NCBI GenBank assembly: GCA_025060325.1 | Contig: JANXBW010000001.1 | Coordinates: forward strand, 186,001-250,000 | Source: Thermoguttaceae bacterium | GTDB taxonomy: Bacteria > Planctomycetota > Planctomycetia > Pirellulales > Thermoguttaceae | DNA length: 64,000 nucleotides | Direction: 5' to 3' | Notes under the pieces: generated by a model | The model's input: the letters and a program-made list of their open reading frames with translations, nothing else | Told to the model about the DNA's origin: nothing | Database searches by the model: none | Shown here: one piece after another, positions 49,776-60,117 of the stretch | How the letters are laid out: each line of letters opens with the position of its first letter | How positions within the stretch are numbered: the stretch's first letter is position 1 | Position numbers and translations under genes: made by a program

Positions 49776-52511
49776 GTGTGCCGGCATCAACAAGAGCTTC
49801 TGCTTGTGGGATTGTGGACACTGGTTTTGTCGCTCTTTAATCAAGACACACTCGCCCGCCAATCAGAGGGCGACCGAAAAAATTCCCTCCTGCTCAATGG
49901 ACGATGGGAATTTGTCATAGGTGATGGCTCCGAAGAGGCCTATAAACCCGAGGGTCAAAGTGGGCTAAGTTGGAAACTGGTGACTTTACCAGGCCCCTTA
50001 ATGCCCTGGAGTCACCAGGCGGCTACCCAGACCAAGATTGTCTGGGCGCGTCGGACATTCCACCTTAGCGCTGAGCAAGCCCACCTTCTCGCTGTGCTTC
50101 GGTGGAATCGCATTGCCAACGGCGCGGAGGCTTTTATTAACGGTCAAAAGGTCGGGGAAAACGAGCCCACAGGCCCTTACCAGGTAATCATCCCCGCAGG
50201 GGTACTTCGTCCCGGCGAAAATCAGATCGTGCTTAAGATTCGGGGAGCCGCCGCCGTACGCCGGAGTCGAAGCGGCAATGCCCTCATCCCGGCCGGTTTT
50301 GGGGTGGGAATGCCAGAGGTTTCCGACGACATTTGGATTGATTTCGCCAACAAGGCATACATGAAATGGGTCCTAGCGATTCCCGACTTAGCAGGCAAGA
50401 AGGTCCGCATCCGGGTGACGCCCGTGGCCCGAGAACGAATCGAATCGCTAACAATTCTCGCTGAGGTTCGACCATGGCCCCCGGGGGAACCTCTCGGTCG
50501 GGCAAAGGGTTCCGCCCGTGCCGTGGCGACCTCCGATCCGTTAGATGGGGAACACTTCTTTGTTGATGTTCCCATGCCGAACTTTCGCCCGTGGACACCG
50601 GAGGACTGTGCCCTTTATCAGGCAACGGTGCAGCTTCTGAAAGGTGAGGAGCTACTCGATGAGGTCACTTTCCGGTTTGGCATGCGCGAGTTTACGCTCA
50701 AAGACGGGCACTTCTATTTAAACGGCAAACGGATCTGGCTTCGCGGCTCGAATTTGGTCTTCGAATGGAATTGGGGCGATGTCGTCCGTGGGCGGGAAAA
50801 GGAATATCTCGTCCTGGAGGCGCGGGAAATGAGCATGAATTCATTTCGCACGCACACTCAGCCGCCTCCGCGACTATGGTGTGACATCGCCGATGAATTC
50901 GGCACGATGATTCTTGCCGAATTTCCCGTATTGTACAACTACCAAGACTACCGGTTTACGCCGGAAGAGTATGAGATTTGGCACCGCAATGTGCTTACCG
51001 ACGTGGCAGGGTGGATGGCCAGGTTGTGGAATCATCCCTCGGTGATCATCTGGGTGCTGTCGAACGAATCTAATGTCGACAACGCTTGGGAGGAAGGACC
51101 ATACCGCGACTTTGTCAAATCGCTTGATGCTACCCGACCAACCCTTCGCACGGGTAATAAAACGAAGGAAATCTATGACGTTCACGCCTGCGGAAATATT
51201 ACGGAAACAGACGAGGGTCATCTCCTGCTGCAGATCCCCGGATGGTTCGAGGCGGCCGGCGAGCGAGTGCTTACCGTAACGGAGTACATGAATGATTTTG
51301 GCCATCCGCGAACCCAGTGGACCGGTGTCGACAGCCGACTGGCAAACGATCTAGCCGTGGCCCAAATCGGGGGCGAACACACCGAGGCTATGCGCCGGGC
51401 GCGCATCGCGGGGATTTGGCCATACATGTACGCCGGATGGACCCGGGTCCGGCAGGAAGCCCGTGTTCGCGAAACCGGGCAAGGGAGCGCAGTCTGGAAA
51501 GCTGGTTACGCTTCGCCCCTGTCCGCTTGCTGGCATAGTACACTTTCCCCGGTGTTGGCAAGTCTGGAACTCTTTGATCCCAATTACCGCACGGGCGAAG
51601 AAGTCACCACGCGACTGCACCTAATTAACGATTCCTGGCATGAAGCCAACGTGACAGTTGACATCCTGTTGACACGCGAGCCTCCGGAGTGGATCCCAGA
51701 AGCGGATTGCTTCAACAGACCAGTCGCCGCATGGCACTATGAATTTCAGATCCCCGCGGACACGGTCAAAGTGGTTCCGATTCGCTGGAAACTTCCGGAG
51801 ACAGAAGGCAGCTATTGGGTGACGGCTCGGCTTACGGGTATCGAAGGCCGGCCTGTTCTCAGTCAGCGATTCATTCGGGCGGCGTCACCCCCACGAGTCT
51901 CTGCGGAATTGAGGCGCCGGCGTTTCCTCGTCCTCGGGCAAAGCGAAGCCGCTGAGCGTTTTTTCGATCGTCACGATCTAACCGTGGTAAACGACGGGGA
52001 GGAACTTCGACCAAACCAGGATTTAGTGGTGATCTGGGATGCGGAAGAAGCTGCCCGGCAAAAAGCACTCTCCACAAGAACGCTGCGAACATTCCTCGAA
52101 CAAGGAGGCACAATCCTTGTGTTAGCGACGCGGTCCTGGCCGTGGCCGGAGTTGTGTGACGTTACTATAACGCCGGACCCGCGATTCTCCAGGGTCTTCC
52201 CTCATCCTGCAAAAAGCGCGAGGTGGTTCCCCAAGATTGACCCGCAGTGGCTCATCCGGTGGAACGGGCTGCCGGGGACAGTGGCCTTCGGCAAGCTTGC
52301 AGGACCGGGTATGGAAAAAGCCGAGAAGATCCTCTGGGCAAAGGAGCCGGCTCACTGCGTAATGGCTGCTGTGCGGCCGAAATCCGGGGTGGGTCGGCTC
52401 GTTTTCTGTCAACTTGATCTGCAGCGTCGGGTCGACCTGGGCCGGCAAAATTATGACCCAGTGGCAGAAAAGGTTCTCCTCGCTCTTTTGTCGCTTCCTG
52501 TGCAGGAGTAA
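49776..52511 (+). CDS. Glycoside hydrolase family 2-like protein (beta-galactosidase/glucuronidase-like), secreted
   Basis: GTG start; signal-like N-terminus; LLNGRWEFVIGDG..., GHFYLNGKRIWLRGSN, SFRTHTQPPPRLWCDIADEFGTMILAEFP, VIIWVLSNESNVDN (GH2 acid/base NE region). Confidence 0.85.
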   Translation: MCRHQQELLLVGLWTLVLSLFNQDTLARQSEGDRKNSLLLNGRWEFVIGDGSEEAYKPEGQSGLSWKLVTLPGPLMPWSHQAATQTKIVWARRTFHLSAEQAHLLAVLRWNRIANGAEAFINGQKVGENEPTGPYQVIIPAGVLRPGENQIVLKIRGAAAVRRSRSGNALIPAGFGVGMPEVSDDIWIDFANKAYMKWVLAIPDLAGKKVRIRVTPVARERIESLTILAEVRPWPPGEPLGRAKGSARAVATSDPLDGEHFFVDVPMPNFRPWTPEDCALYQATVQLLKGEELLDEVTFRFGMREFTLKDGHFYLNGKRIWLRGSNLVFEWNWGDVVRGREKEYLVLEAREMSMNSFRTHTQPPPRLWCDIADEFGTMILAEFPVLYNYQDYRFTPEEYEIWHRNVLTDVAGWMARLWNHPSVIIWVLSNESNVDNAWEEGPYRDFVKSLDATRPTLRTGNKTKEIYDVHACGNITETDEGHLLLQIPGWFEAAGERVLTVTEYMNDFGHPRTQWTGVDSRLANDLAVAQIGGEHTEAMRRARIAGIWPYMYAGWTRVRQEARVRETGQGSAVWKAGYASPLSACWHSTLSPVLASLELFDPNYRTGEEVTTRLHLINDSWHEANVTVDILLTREPPEWIPEADCFNRPVAAWHYEFQIPADTVKVVPIRWKLPETEGSYWVTARLTGIEGRPVLSQRFIRAASPPRVSAELRRRRFLVLGQSEAAERFFDRHDLTVVNDGEELRPNQDLVVIWDAEEAARQKALSTRTLRTFLEQGGTILVLATRSWPWPELCDVTITPDPRFSRVFPHPAKSARWFPKIDPQWLIRWNGLPGTVAFGKLAGPGMEKAEKILWAKEPAHCVMAAVRPKSGVGRLVFCQLDLQRRVDLGRQNYDPVAEKVLLALLSLPVQE

Positions 52512-52594
52512 TTTTGTTTACTTAATGTTAAAAGGTCCACCAGCAGCAAACAATAAGCCCAAACACTTTTAAGTTCCAGTCAAGGAGACCTGAT

Positions 52595-55159
52595 ATGCCC
52601 CGATGGCCAATCTTGACCACAGCAACCACAATTGTCATCGCCGTGTGGGGGATTATTTGGGCTCCGGCGGCAAGTGAAAAGCTTGGGCAGCCCCTCGTTC
52701 GCCCCGATCTAGTCACCGCTCCATCCGTTACCAAGGAGCCGGCCGGCACCTCTCTGGCCGTTTACGAGTCATCGCCGTCGGCGCCTACTGTGAGCACACC
52801 AGCGGAGCAACAAACCTCCGTGGCCGCTGCAGGCCTAAGAGTTATCCGCCGGGTGATTCGCGACATCCCCACAGGCAAGAACCTCATTATGATTGATGCC
52901 GCTCGTCCCTACGGTAAAGGGTTCAAACGCGACGGCGATCAATTTATCTGCGAAAGCCCTACCGCCGGTGCGCAATTTGGCGTCATGTTTTCAGTGGAAC
53001 TTAATCAACAGCGACCGCTACCCATCATCGCCGTAGCGGAGAGCCGTGCCGAAGGTGTTGGCGGTACGCCGGATTCGGGTTACTCACTTTACCTCGACCT
53101 AATGTATGTTGACGGGACCCCGCTGTGGGGTCAAAACGCGCCCTTCGCCACCGGAACACATGACTGGCAGAAACGGCAAGTGATAGTCTTTCCGGAAAAG
53201 CCGGTCCGCCGCCTCTCTTACTACCTTCTTTTCCGCAATCATGCCGGCAAGGTAGCATTCCGCAATCCCCGACTTTATACGATCGATGTAGGCGGCGGTG
53301 AGTGTATGTTCGACACTGTTCCCTGTGTGCTGGAGGCGAAAGACTTTACCGGCTTTAGCGTTCGCGATGTCCGGGCTGGAACGGACTTCGTAGCTATTGA
53401 GAAGGAGGCTTTGGGCCTGCGGCTGAGCACAAAAGTGAGCGAGTCCGCAGGTGCGAGATTCATAGATCTGACAATCTCGAGCAACACGACCGAAGATCGG
53501 GCAATCACTCTCGTTTACTCCCGGCCCGTGCCCAGCGATGGCCTACGGTGGTTCCGCGACCCCCGGACAGAAGAACTGGTCCGAGCCTCTCAGGAGTACA
53601 TGTGGACAACAAATTGGCGTGTGGGGAACCGCCGCCTGAGCCGATATCCTTTTGCTGCCGTCGGCAATCAAACTCAGGGCTGGGCCGTGGGCATTGACAT
53701 GCTCAGGCCGGCTTTCTTTCGCTGCGGGTATAATGCAGGCACGAAGGAGCTTTTTGTCGCCTACGACTTAGCTCTGACGCCGGAAAAACCGCAGGCAAAG
53801 CTACGACTTGTCGAATTCACTTTCGACCCCAAGGCAGGATTCCGTGGTGCCTTGGCACGGTACTACGCTCTTTTTCCGGACCATTTCCAGGTCCGCATCA
53901 AACGGCAGGGGCTGTGGATGCCATTTGCTCGAATTAGCGCTGTCAAGGGTTGGGAAGATTTCGGCTTCAGGTTCAAGGAGGGGAATAACGAGACTGCCTG
54001 GGATGACGCTCATGATATCCTCACCTTCCGCTACACGGAGCCGATGACCTGGTGGATGCCGATGGCCCCGGAAATTCCGCGGACGTACGAGGCGGCACTT
54101 CGCCTGGCGGAAGAGCAAGCGGCAGCTGGTAAACCCCAGGCTTTGGCCTGGCGAACGAGCAGCTTCCGAGATGCTGAGGGCAAGATCCCAGTCCTTCTGC
54201 TCAACACCCCCTGGTGCAACGGGGCCGTGTGGAGCATGAACAGTATGCCGGAAATTCCGGGCGAGGTAACCGACTTTTCGCTCAAGTGGAACCAAAAAAT
54301 CCGTGAGCAACTTTACGGACCGAAGGCCCCTGGCCAATTAGATGGGGAGTATATCGACTCAAGCGAAGGCTACGTGACGGCCGAGCTTGATTTTCGCCGG
54401 GAGCATTTTGTGGGAGATGTGCCTCTTACTTGGGATCCCGAAACATACGCCCCAGCCGTCTTCCGCGGATTAATCGTTTTCGAATATGTCCGCGCGATAG
54501 CTGCCGATGTCCACGGCATGGGGAAGTATATGATGGCAAATGGGACACCGGGGCGGATCTGTTGGCTTGTACCCCTCCTTGATGTCATGGGTACGGAGAC
54601 GGACTGGAATCCCGGGGGACGCTGGCAACCCATGACCGACCAGGAGCTTCTTTACCGGCGGGCACTTTGTGCCGGAAAGCCCTATTGCTTCCTGATGAAC
54701 ACCGACTTCGACCGTTTTGGACCGGATCTTGTCCGAAAGTACATGGAACGATCGCTGGCCTACGGGATGTTTCCCGGTTTCTTTAGCCCCAATGCGTCCA
54801 CAGGTCATTACTTTACAAGACCGGAACTTTATGAACGGGACAGGCCCCTGTTCCGCAAGTACGTTCCGCTCTGTCGCCTCGTGGCCGAAGCAGGCTGGCA
54901 ACCGATCACCGCTGCCCGCTGCTCCGTGCAAGAGGTGTACGTCGAACAATTCGGGAGCCGATATTTCACGGTCTTTAACGATGGCCCAAAACGGCAGGAG
55001 GTTACAATTATCTGGAATGAGTCGGTCGGACCGGTAAGCCAAGTCCGCGAGCTTCTAAGCGGCCAGCTAATGACGGTCGACAAAGGCCCGCCGGCCAGGC
55101 TGACCATGGCGTTGGACCCCGAAAGCGTAGCCGTTCTGGATATCTCCACCGAGAATTAG
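52595..55159 (+). CDS. Large secreted protein of unknown function, possible TIM-barrel glycoside hydrolase
   Basis: 854 aa; RBS AAGGAGA upstream; signal-like N-terminus; GQLDGEYIDSSEGY, WWMPMAPEIPRTYEAALRLAEEQ; beta-sandwich-like C-terminus. Confidence 0.75.
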   Translation: MPRWPILTTATTIVIAVWGIIWAPAASEKLGQPLVRPDLVTAPSVTKEPAGTSLAVYESSPSAPTVSTPAEQQTSVAAAGLRVIRRVIRDIPTGKNLIMIDAARPYGKGFKRDGDQFICESPTAGAQFGVMFSVELNQQRPLPIIAVAESRAEGVGGTPDSGYSLYLDLMYVDGTPLWGQNAPFATGTHDWQKRQVIVFPEKPVRRLSYYLLFRNHAGKVAFRNPRLYTIDVGGGECMFDTVPCVLEAKDFTGFSVRDVRAGTDFVAIEKEALGLRLSTKVSESAGARFIDLTISSNTTEDRAITLVYSRPVPSDGLRWFRDPRTEELVRASQEYMWTTNWRVGNRRLSRYPFAAVGNQTQGWAVGIDMLRPAFFRCGYNAGTKELFVAYDLALTPEKPQAKLRLVEFTFDPKAGFRGALARYYALFPDHFQVRIKRQGLWMPFARISAVKGWEDFGFRFKEGNNETAWDDAHDILTFRYTEPMTWWMPMAPEIPRTYEAALRLAEEQAAAGKPQALAWRTSSFRDAEGKIPVLLLNTPWCNGAVWSMNSMPEIPGEVTDFSLKWNQKIREQLYGPKAPGQLDGEYIDSSEGYVTAELDFRREHFVGDVPLTWDPETYAPAVFRGLIVFEYVRAIAADVHGMGKYMMANGTPGRICWLVPLLDVMGTETDWNPGGRWQPMTDQELLYRRALCAGKPYCFLMNTDFDRFGPDLVRKYMERSLAYGMFPGFFSPNASTGHYFTRPELYERDRPLFRKYVPLCRLVAEAGWQPITAARCSVQEVYVEQFGSRYFTVFNDGPKRQEVTIIWNESVGPVSQVRELLSGQLMTVDKGPPARLTMALDPESVAVLDISTEN

Positions 55160-55485
55160 TTAGCATCGGTCACCGGGCACCGGGGCATGCTACTTAGGCG
55201 AGCGCCCCAGTGCCTGTGCGTGACGGGGAAGCTGTGGCCAACAAATAAGCGGCAAGTTCGGGCGGAGGCTTTCGCCCTGACAAGCGCGAAAGGTTTCCCT
55301 ACGACAGCGGCAGGCTTTGTCGACTAAGAAGCTGGCAAGTGGTCTAGTTTCAATGCCGGCTTTCTTGTTGACCATTATGCTCGCCCGGACCATCTTAAGA
55401 ACTCAGGGCATTACCTCCTATGGTTGAGAGCGAAAAAAATGGTGCTCATAAACCTGCAAACGCCAAGTTGTGCCGGCGGGGGCAG

Positions 55486-56004
55486 ATGGGCCGGGTGGCA
55501 GGGATCGATTTTGGTCTAGCCCGGATTGGTCTTGCCCTTAGCGATCCCGCGCGGACGATCGCTACTCCGTTTGGTATTTTCCCGCGTCGCTCGCCTGCTG
55601 AAGAGGCCAAATTCTTTCGCCAATTTGTCGAACAAAACGGGGTGGCCCTCTTCGTCGTCGGACTTCCTCTGCACCTTTCCGGTCAAGAAAGCCCTCTTAG
55701 TCAACAGGCGCGAGAATTCGGACAGTGGTTAGAAAAGGCTACTGGTGTTCCGGTTATCTTTTTTGATGAACGTTTTTCCACCTGGGAGGCTGACCAGGCC
55801 CTAGCCTCGGCAGGACTAAAGGCAAGCTTTCGCCGACGCAAGCGCGATGCGGTTGCCGCCCAGAAAATCTTGGCTGCCTTCCTGGAAAGTCAACTATCGC
55901 GGCCAGACCTCACTTTGCTGCAAAGGCCGGAGGCCTCGGCCCACTCCCGAACCGGCCCACGGTCTGCAGATCTCGATGATAAGGCTGTCAATAGCGAAGC
56001 TTAG
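55486..56004 (+). CDS. ruvX: Holliday junction resolvase RuvX/YqgF family
   Basis: VAGIDFGLARIGLALSDPARTIATPFG, FVVGLPLHLSGQES, FFDERFSTWEADQAL. The ORF extends upstream to 55420. Confidence 0.9.
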   Translation: MGRVAGIDFGLARIGLALSDPARTIATPFGIFPRRSPAEEAKFFRQFVEQNGVALFVVGLPLHLSGQESPLSQQAREFGQWLEKATGVPVIFFDERFSTWEADQALASAGLKASFRRRKRDAVAAQKILAAFLESQLSRPDLTLLQRPEASAHSRTGPRSADLDDKAVNSEA

Positions 56005-56038
56005 AAGGCGGCTCCGTTTTCCGCTGCAGCCTGCCCGA

Positions 56039-58144
56039 CTATTTGGTAGCGGCGGCGGAGGTTTCTTTCTCACTCTGTGTTTCCACGGACCCCGCTGCGC
56101 TTACGCGGACCGTAAACGTGCGGAACCGCTGCGCCAATCGACCTGGAGCAAGCCGGCAATTTTCTAAAATCGTCAACGAAGCTTCCACCGGAATTTGCGG
56201 AAAGCGGAAAAGCAAAAAGTTGCCCAAAACAATGTCCGCATCGCCATCATCGTCTAAATCCGCTACCTCAGCGGCTGCATGGAAAGGCAACCCCCTCTCA
56301 AGACTCCACCGGCGAAAGCTACCTGGTGCCACTTGCTCAAGCCAAACTGCACTTTCCATTTGATCCGCGTCAGGCCAACCCGGATTAAACGCGGGCATAA
56401 AGGTACTGGAGATGACATCCACATCTCCATCGCCGTCGAGATCTGCCGGGACAGAGGTGTGCGCCGCCGGCAGAAATGCTAACCGGTGGGCTCGAAACGG
56501 AATACCCCCGGGGTTCTCTAGCCAAGTCAGTCCATGGAACGGCCTGGCTATCGGGGGAAATTGGAAGGAATCTCCGTGGTTAAAAAGCAGATCCACATCC
56601 CCGTCGCTATCTAAGTCCACAGGCACAATACCGGTCGAACCCCAGCGGGGATGCGGCGCTCGGTAAAGTTCTTTCTCGCTGAAACTTCCCCATCCCCGAT
56701 TCCAGTACAGAAGTACCCGTTCGTGCTCCTGCGATTGAAGGGCAAAAAAGTCAACACTCCCGTCCCCGTCCCAATCCAGGACTGGGACGTCACTCCAGCC
56801 AGGCCTATCGTCGAGGACAGAGCCTTCAAAAATGGGCTCCGACCAATTCTCCGTTTGGTTCTCCAGGTAGATGAGTCCACCAGTTTGCAGATTGCCAAAG
56901 CAAGCAACAATTAGGTCCAAATCGCCATCTGCGTCAAAGTCCGCCGCTTTGACTTCGTTAACTCGTCCTAAGCCACTAACAATTTCCACGGGTACAAAGC
57001 GGCCGTCCTTTTCTTGTTTAAGCCACACCACTCGGCCCTTATCGGTGTCAACAGGCCAAAAATCACCCAGGTCCGCCACCAAGAGGTCATAAAGCCTATC
57101 GCCGTCTAGATCCACAACTTCGATTCGCGAAGGATGCCGCAACGTGGCCAAGACCCGCGGCGACTTTACAGTAGGCTTCAATTCCCACAGGATAACAAGC
57201 CCATGGAGCATGTCCGACAAAAGGAGTGCCTCCCGATCGGGTGATTCCCAGCCGACCCATTTGATGCAGGCAATGGCCGGCGGAATGCCCAGCTCAGGGA
57301 TATTTATCCACAAGGGGGAAAAAGGCAGTGGGGAGGGGGGCCAAGCAAGGGCCTCGGCCGGCAGGAGCAGCCGTTCGGGCGCCCGCGATGTCCAATAAGC
57401 AGTGGCGGCCTCGATAGGGGGAATGGCCTCGGGAGGCTGAGGGCGGGGACCTGTGGCGTAACGGTACATCTGCCGAATCTTGGCCGGCCACAAGGCTCGT
57501 GGTTCCACATCCGGCGACGGCAGAAGATGGCAACGGGCACAAAACTGGCTGAAGGTGGCCTCCGGATCTTCGGGCCAAGGGCCCGCCGGCTTGATCGCGG
57601 ATTGTGCGAAGTCAGCTCCTTGCGAAGACGGAGATTGCTGACCGGTCTTGCCTCCTCCAGACGCCCACGGCGCCAGGTCCGGGCGAAGCACCTCGGGCAT
57701 TGGCACGAGGATATGGCGCAGGAAATCGAACGGCCCCTCCGCCTGGCCCCTTCTTTGCTCTCCCGATAGGTTGTCTGTCCCCGAAAAAAGGGAGCCACTT
57801 TTGCCAAGAGAAGGGGTCTTTATCTCAGGGCTTGCTTGGTCAGGACTGCCGGCCGGTCGCACGACCCAGGAACCAAGTAGCCCTAATACGGCGGCAAAAG
57901 AACCTAAAGCCAGGGCAGTTACCAAGGCCACTCTTAGTCCCTGGGGCCTTCCGCCGGATCCGGCTGGTCCACCCGCAAGCTGAGTATCTGACCCCCAGGA
58001 AAGGGAACCTTTCCAGTCGGGAGCTTGAAAATCGCTCGTTGGCCCCAGGTTATCGGGCACTTCGCCACCCGAGCGAGAGTCTTCATTTACCGCACCTGAC
58101 ATTTTCCCACTCGCCGAAAGGGAGATCCACTCCGCAGACCGCAC
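56039..58144 (-). CDS. FG-GAP/VCBS repeat protein with N-terminal TM and a CXXCH haem motif
   Basis: FCARCHLLPSPDVEPRALWPAKIRQMYRY; repeats VDLDGDRLYDLLVADLGD, ADFDADGDLDLIVACFG, VDLDSDGDVDLLFNHGD, ADLDGDGDVDVISSTF, ADLDDDGDADIVLGNF. Confidence 0.85.
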   Translation of the reverse strand: MRSAEWISLSASGKMSGAVNEDSRSGGEVPDNLGPTSDFQAPDWKGSLSWGSDTQLAGGPAGSGGRPQGLRVALVTALALGSFAAVLGLLGSWVVRPAGSPDQASPEIKTPSLGKSGSLFSGTDNLSGEQRRGQAEGPFDFLRHILVPMPEVLRPDLAPWASGGGKTGQQSPSSQGADFAQSAIKPAGPWPEDPEATFSQFCARCHLLPSPDVEPRALWPAKIRQMYRYATGPRPQPPEAIPPIEAATAYWTSRAPERLLLPAEALAWPPSPLPFSPLWINIPELGIPPAIACIKWVGWESPDREALLLSDMLHGLVILWELKPTVKSPRVLATLRHPSRIEVVDLDGDRLYDLLVADLGDFWPVDTDKGRVVWLKQEKDGRFVPVEIVSGLGRVNEVKAADFDADGDLDLIVACFGNLQTGGLIYLENQTENWSEPIFEGSVLDDRPGWSDVPVLDWDGDGSVDFFALQSQEHERVLLYWNRGWGSFSEKELYRAPHPRWGSTGIVPVDLDSDGDVDLLFNHGDSFQFPPIARPFHGLTWLENPGGIPFRAHRLAFLPAAHTSVPADLDGDGDVDVISSTFMPAFNPGWPDADQMESAVWLEQVAPGSFRRWSLERGLPFHAAAEVADLDDDGDADIVLGNFLLFRFPQIPVEASLTILENCRLAPGRLAQRFRTFTVRVSAAGSVETQSEKETSAAATK

Positions 58145-58442
58145 ACCCTTCTTCTCCGCCCCTCGGAAAACCCTCTTTTGCCGCCAGGGGGCGTGGGTTA
58201 GTGAACCGAGAAGAAATACGCTAAAGCCCCCACCGACCTTGCAATGGCTTAAAGCGCTCCCCTAATGGAGCTGCTTTCCCGCGTAGCCCTGGCCAAAGGG
58301 CTTGCGACCCCTCTCGCGCCGGTCGATGGGTTCCCTCGCCAATCGCCGCGTCATTTATCGGCTTCACTAAACCCAGAGGAGCTTCGCACCTGCACAGCCG
58401 GCGGCCGCTTTCACGACTCACCCCGCTACCCCAAAATTGCGT

Positions 58443-58573
58443 CTAAATAGCTCCACACGGCAGGGATAGCGCAAGCACCTGAACTTGATGTGCCATATTA
58501 GAAGCCTCTGCCCTCTGTCTGAGTTGCACCAGCAAGCTGCCTAGCGCTACACCTTCGTTGTGGAGCTATTTAG
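58443..58573. repeat. 131-bp element bounded by 15-bp perfect inverted repeats
   Basis: CTAAATAGCTCCACA (58443-58457) and its exact reverse complement TGTGGAGCTATTTAG (58559-58573). Confidence 0.7.
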
Positions 58574-58599
58574 CAGGAACACCCGCCACGACTTCCAGT

Positions 58600-60117
58600 C
58601 TAGCCGGCGGAAGGCTTCGCCTCCGGGTGCCGGGCCAAGATCTGCCGAAGTTCCCGTACCACTTCGGGGAGCTTGCTTGCTAGGTTCTCCCGCTCCTCGG
58701 GATCGATAGCATAATCGTAAAGTTCGTACACAGCTTGCGAGGGAGGGTCACCGATCTTCTTCCACTCTACCAAACGGTATCGCTCCGTACGGATGGCCCG
58801 GCCCATCAGGGCCCCGCGGGGATAGCAATGGTAGGCATGATCGTCAACGCGAGCGTCGGGACAAGCCAGTACCGGTACAAGACTTACCCCATCGAGTGGC
58901 TGAGGGACCGAAGGAGGAGGCAGCCCGGCCAGCTCCAGCAAGGTAGGGAATAGATCAACATTTTCCACCACCTGCCGCGTCACGGACCCCGGCTTCGTCA
59001 CACCGGGGGCTACGATTATCAAGGGAATGCGTACTGCCTGCTCATAATTGGTGTGCTTAGTCCATATGCCGTGGTCCCCCAGGTGGAAGCCATTATCACC
59101 CCAGAGCACGATAATTGTGGACTGTTCCAGTCGCAGTTCCTCCAAAGCATTAAGGACCTTTCCAATCTGGGCATCCACATAGCTAACTGCTGCATAATAT
59201 CCGTGGATCAACATCCGCTGGATCTCCGCAGTGGCAAGGTTCGTTTCTGTGAGCGGTTCATAATTGAGGATTTCTCCGCCACGCTTGCCGGCAAAAGGAG
59301 GTGCCCCACGGGGTGCCTCCTGGACGGGCGAAGGAGTAAACACCTCCGCATCGTACAAGTCCCAATATCGCTTGGGTGCTGTAAAGGGCAGATGGGGCTT
59401 AACAAATCCGAGGGCCAAGAAAAACGGAATGTTCTCCCGCTCTAAGCGGCGTTTGGCCATGCGAAGCCGCCGGATTCCCTCTTCGGCGATCCGGCCGTCG
59501 GCATATGCCGTGTCGGGCACATCGAGGTTTTCCCAAGCCATCCCACGCGGCAAGGTCGCAATCCGATCGAGGAGCTGGTTCGAAAAATAGGCCTCCTCCC
59601 GAGTCAGCCGATCTTTCTGGGCCGGGTCCAGATACTCAACCACTTTTTCCACAAATGGCGGAGCACTCCAGGAAGCCGGGTCCTCGTGATTGCCATGCCC
59701 CGTATGAAACACTTTGCCCACCGCCTCCGTCCACCACCCGTGCTGCTTGAAGTATTGGGGAAGCGTCACCGCCCCCGGCCAGAGCTTGCGGAAGTTCTCG
59801 GACAACGAATAGATGCCAAGAGACGTCGATCGCGAGCCTAAAAGTAACGCATTGCGCGAGGGTGCACACACGGCTTGGTTACAGAAGGCAAGCTCAAACC
59901 GAATTCCACGGGCCGCCAAACGGTCGATATTCGGTGTCTTGGCAAGGCGATCGCCATAACATCCGAGCGCCGGCTTAAGATCGTCCACGCAGATAAGCAG
60001 AATGTTAGGCCGGTTCGGCCCGCCATCGCGACCCGTGCCGGACAATTCGCTACCAGGAAAGCTAGCCCCGAAAAATAAGGTAAGCCCAACAACTATCCCC
60101 GGCGCTCCCCACGGCAT
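58600..60117 (-). CDS. Sulfatase (iduronate-2-sulfatase-like)
   Basis: NILLICVDDLKPALGCYGD, CNQAVCAPSRNALLLGSR (C-X-P-S-R formylglycine motif), LWGDNGFHLGDHGIWTKHTNYEQAVRIPLI. Confidence 0.93.
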   Translation of the reverse strand: MPWGAPGIVVGLTLFFGASFPGSELSGTGRDGGPNRPNILLICVDDLKPALGCYGDRLAKTPNIDRLAARGIRFELAFCNQAVCAPSRNALLLGSRSTSLGIYSLSENFRKLWPGAVTLPQYFKQHGWWTEAVGKVFHTGHGNHEDPASWSAPPFVEKVVEYLDPAQKDRLTREEAYFSNQLLDRIATLPRGMAWENLDVPDTAYADGRIAEEGIRRLRMAKRRLERENIPFFLALGFVKPHLPFTAPKRYWDLYDAEVFTPSPVQEAPRGAPPFAGKRGGEILNYEPLTETNLATAEIQRMLIHGYYAAVSYVDAQIGKVLNALEELRLEQSTIIVLWGDNGFHLGDHGIWTKHTNYEQAVRIPLIIVAPGVTKPGSVTRQVVENVDLFPTLLELAGLPPPSVPQPLDGVSLVPVLACPDARVDDHAYHCYPRGALMGRAIRTERYRLVEWKKIGDPPSQAVYELYDYAIDPEERENLASKLPEVVRELRQILARHPEAKPSAG

